Shown: in pieces, positions 53,347 through 54,461 of the stretch
Layout: every line of letters starts with the position of its first letter
How positions within the stretch are numbered: the stretch's first letter is position 1
NCBI GenBank assembly: GCA_024226335.1
Contig: JAAELY010000054.1
Coordinates: 1 to 54,461 of the forward strand
Direction of reading: 5' to 3'
Source: a bacterium
Lineage (GTDB): Bacteria > Myxococcota_A > UBA9160 > SZUA-336
DNA: 54,461 nucleotides
Position numbers and translations under genes: made by a program
The notes under the pieces: model-generated
What the model was told of the DNA's origin: nothing
Databases searched by the model: none
Seen by the model: the letters and a program-made list of their open reading frames with translations, nothing else

Positions 53347-54461
53347 GTGAGTGCCCGCGCCGTCGAAGTTGCGATCCCCGTTCCCGTCGAGCAGACGTTC
53401 CGCTACGCGCTGCCCGAGGGAACCTCGGCCGAGCCCGGCGTGCGCGTGCTGGTTCCCTACGGCAGCCGGCGCCTGGTCGGGGTGGTCGTGGCAGGCGTCG
53501 AGCCACTGGCGTTTGGCGGTCGCAAGCTCAAATCGGTGCTGCAGATCCTGGACGCCGAGCCGGTCCTGCCCGCGCCGCTGATCGAGATCATTCTGCGGGC
53601 TGCCCGGGACGCGCTCTGCCCGCCGGGCACTGCGCTGGCCGCCGCGATTCCTCCGGGAACGGCGCCGCGTCCGGGTCGGCGCGTACAGCTCGAGTCTCCG
53701 GGGCGGCGCGCGCTGGAACGCGGCGAGGCGCGCGGAACCCTGGGCAAGGTGCTCTGGGCGCTGGGCAAGCGACCCCTGCCGGAGTCGACACTGCGCTCGC
53801 GATTTCCCGCGGCCGTGCCGGCGCTCGATCACCTGGAGCGTGTGGGTTGGGTCTCGCGCGAACTGGCGACCGAGCCCCCGCGTGTGAAGATGCGCACCGA
53901 GCGCGTCTACCGGATCGCCGACGGAGTCGACGTCGAGGCCGCGCGCGAAAATCTGCTCCGCGCACCCCGACGGCTGGAGATTTTCGAACAGTTGCTCGCC
54001 CAACCCGCACCTCTGCGCGCGAGTGCGGCACTGCGCGCGTTGCGCGAGGATTCGCTGGTCAGCTTCGACGAACGCGAGGTGATGCGCGGCGAACAATCGT
54101 CTCCGATGACGGCGCCCGAAGAGATTCCCGAGTTGACCCCACACCAGCGCGAAGCCGTCGCCGAGATCGTCACCGCGATCGACGAGCGCATGGACGACAC
54201 CTTCCTTCTGTACGGCATCACGGGCAGCGGAAAGACCGAGGTGTATCTGCGCGCCACTCAGAAGGCGCTGGAATCCGAGCGTCAGTCGATCATCCTGGTG
54301 CCGGAGATCTCACTGACCCATCAACTGGTGGATCGCTTCCGCGCGCGCTTCGGCGATCGCGTCGCCGTCTTGCACAGTGGGCTCTCGGCGGGCGAGCGTT
54401 TCGACCAGTGGCGGCGCATCCGCGAGGGCAGTGTGCCGATCGCGATCGGTGCGCGCTCGGC
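53347..54461 (+). CDS. priA: Primosomal protein N' (PriA), 3' truncated by window end
   Basis: The first 371 residues of the replication-restart helicase. The 3'-DNA-binding domain starts at SARAVEVAIPVPVEQTFRYALPEGTSAEPGVRVLVPYGSRRLVGVV, followed by the winged-helix part and the helicase: ELTPHQREAV, Walker A YGITGSGKTEVYLRA (around residue 290), LVPEISLTHQLVDRFRARFG and IAIGARSA. The remaining helicase and zinc-binding regions lie outside the window. GTG 53347 is the chosen start; the preceding sequence has no in-frame start that is better. Confidence 0.93.
   Translation, partial: MSARAVEVAIPVPVEQTFRYALPEGTSAEPGVRVLVPYGSRRLVGVVVAGVEPLAFGGRKLKSVLQILDAEPVLPAPLIEIILRAARDALCPPGTALAAAIPPGTAPRPGRRVQLESPGRRALERGEARGTLGKVLWALGKRPLPESTLRSRFPAAVPALDHLERVGWVSRELATEPPRVKMRTERVYRIADGVDVEAARENLLRAPRRLEIFEQLLAQPAPLRASAALRALREDSLVSFDEREVMRGEQSSPMTAPEEIPELTPHQREAVAEIVTAIDERMDDTFLLYGITGSGKTEVYLRATQKALESERQSIILVPEISLTHQLVDRFRARFGDRVAVLHSGLSAGERFDQWRRIREGSVPIAIGARS

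Noticed and set aside
53239-54144. 301-residue minus-strand frame in the priA region
   Set aside because: It is the complement of the start of priA, whose helicase motifs are unambiguous.

Overview
This window is GC-rich, densely packed bacterial chromosome with no phage, IS transposase, CRISPR array or rRNA/tRNA gene that I can see. Three features point to a deltaproteobacterium in the broad sense (Myxococcota, Desulfobacterota or Binatota-like): an MglA GTPase next to a Roadblock (MglB-like) protein, a response regulator joined to DUF4388, J and TPR domains, and a polar-type flagellin/FliD/FliS cluster with glycan genes. Many genes start with GTG or TTG. No marker here fixes the phylum, so the assignment is an inference.

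Layout. 1-9,600: the end of a secreted metallophosphoesterase with thrombospondin-3 and dockerin-like repeats, transketolase, an HDOD protein with a degenerate GGDEF domain, an inositol-monophosphatase-family phosphatase, a DUF1329 protein and a luciferase-like oxidoreductase. 9,485-9,588 is a short inverted-repeat element that looks like a MITE. 9,599-16,230: a membrane diguanylate cyclase, a FAD amine oxidase/desaturase-like protein, a Gfo/Idh/MocA protein, IspG and a GNAT protein. 16,330-25,970: flagellin with a structured leader, fliD, fliS, a fliT-like gene, then, after a sigma-54-type promoter, five tightly coupled genes (Maf/CgeB-like glycosyltransferase, GT9 glycosyltransferase, an unknown, a PilZ-like protein, and a formyltransferase/aminotransferase-like fusion that lacks the PLP lysine). 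These probably modify flagellin or control the flagellum.

25,972-35,469 (minus): ilvE, the REC-DUF4388-J-TPR protein, then an apparent operon pafA-like > gatC > gatA > asmA > mtnA. The pafA-like product is a full-length member of the Pup ligase/deamidase (PafA/Dop) family, but carries a hydrophobic, probably membrane-spanning insertion in its catalytic domain. It is the most unusual protein here. No Pup gene or proteasome gene is in the window.

35,532-47,325: mutM, thiI, a DEAD-box helicase, an aldo/keto reductase, a UbiA-family prenyltransferase, an NhaC-type antiporter with an extra N-terminal domain, a two-component pair and an M20 peptidase. 47,300-50,058: the classic ffs (SRP RNA)-dnaX-ebfC-recR cluster. 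50,338-54,461: mglB-like and mglA, an alpha/beta hydrolase without its nucleophile serine, ribokinase, and the start of priA, which runs off the window.
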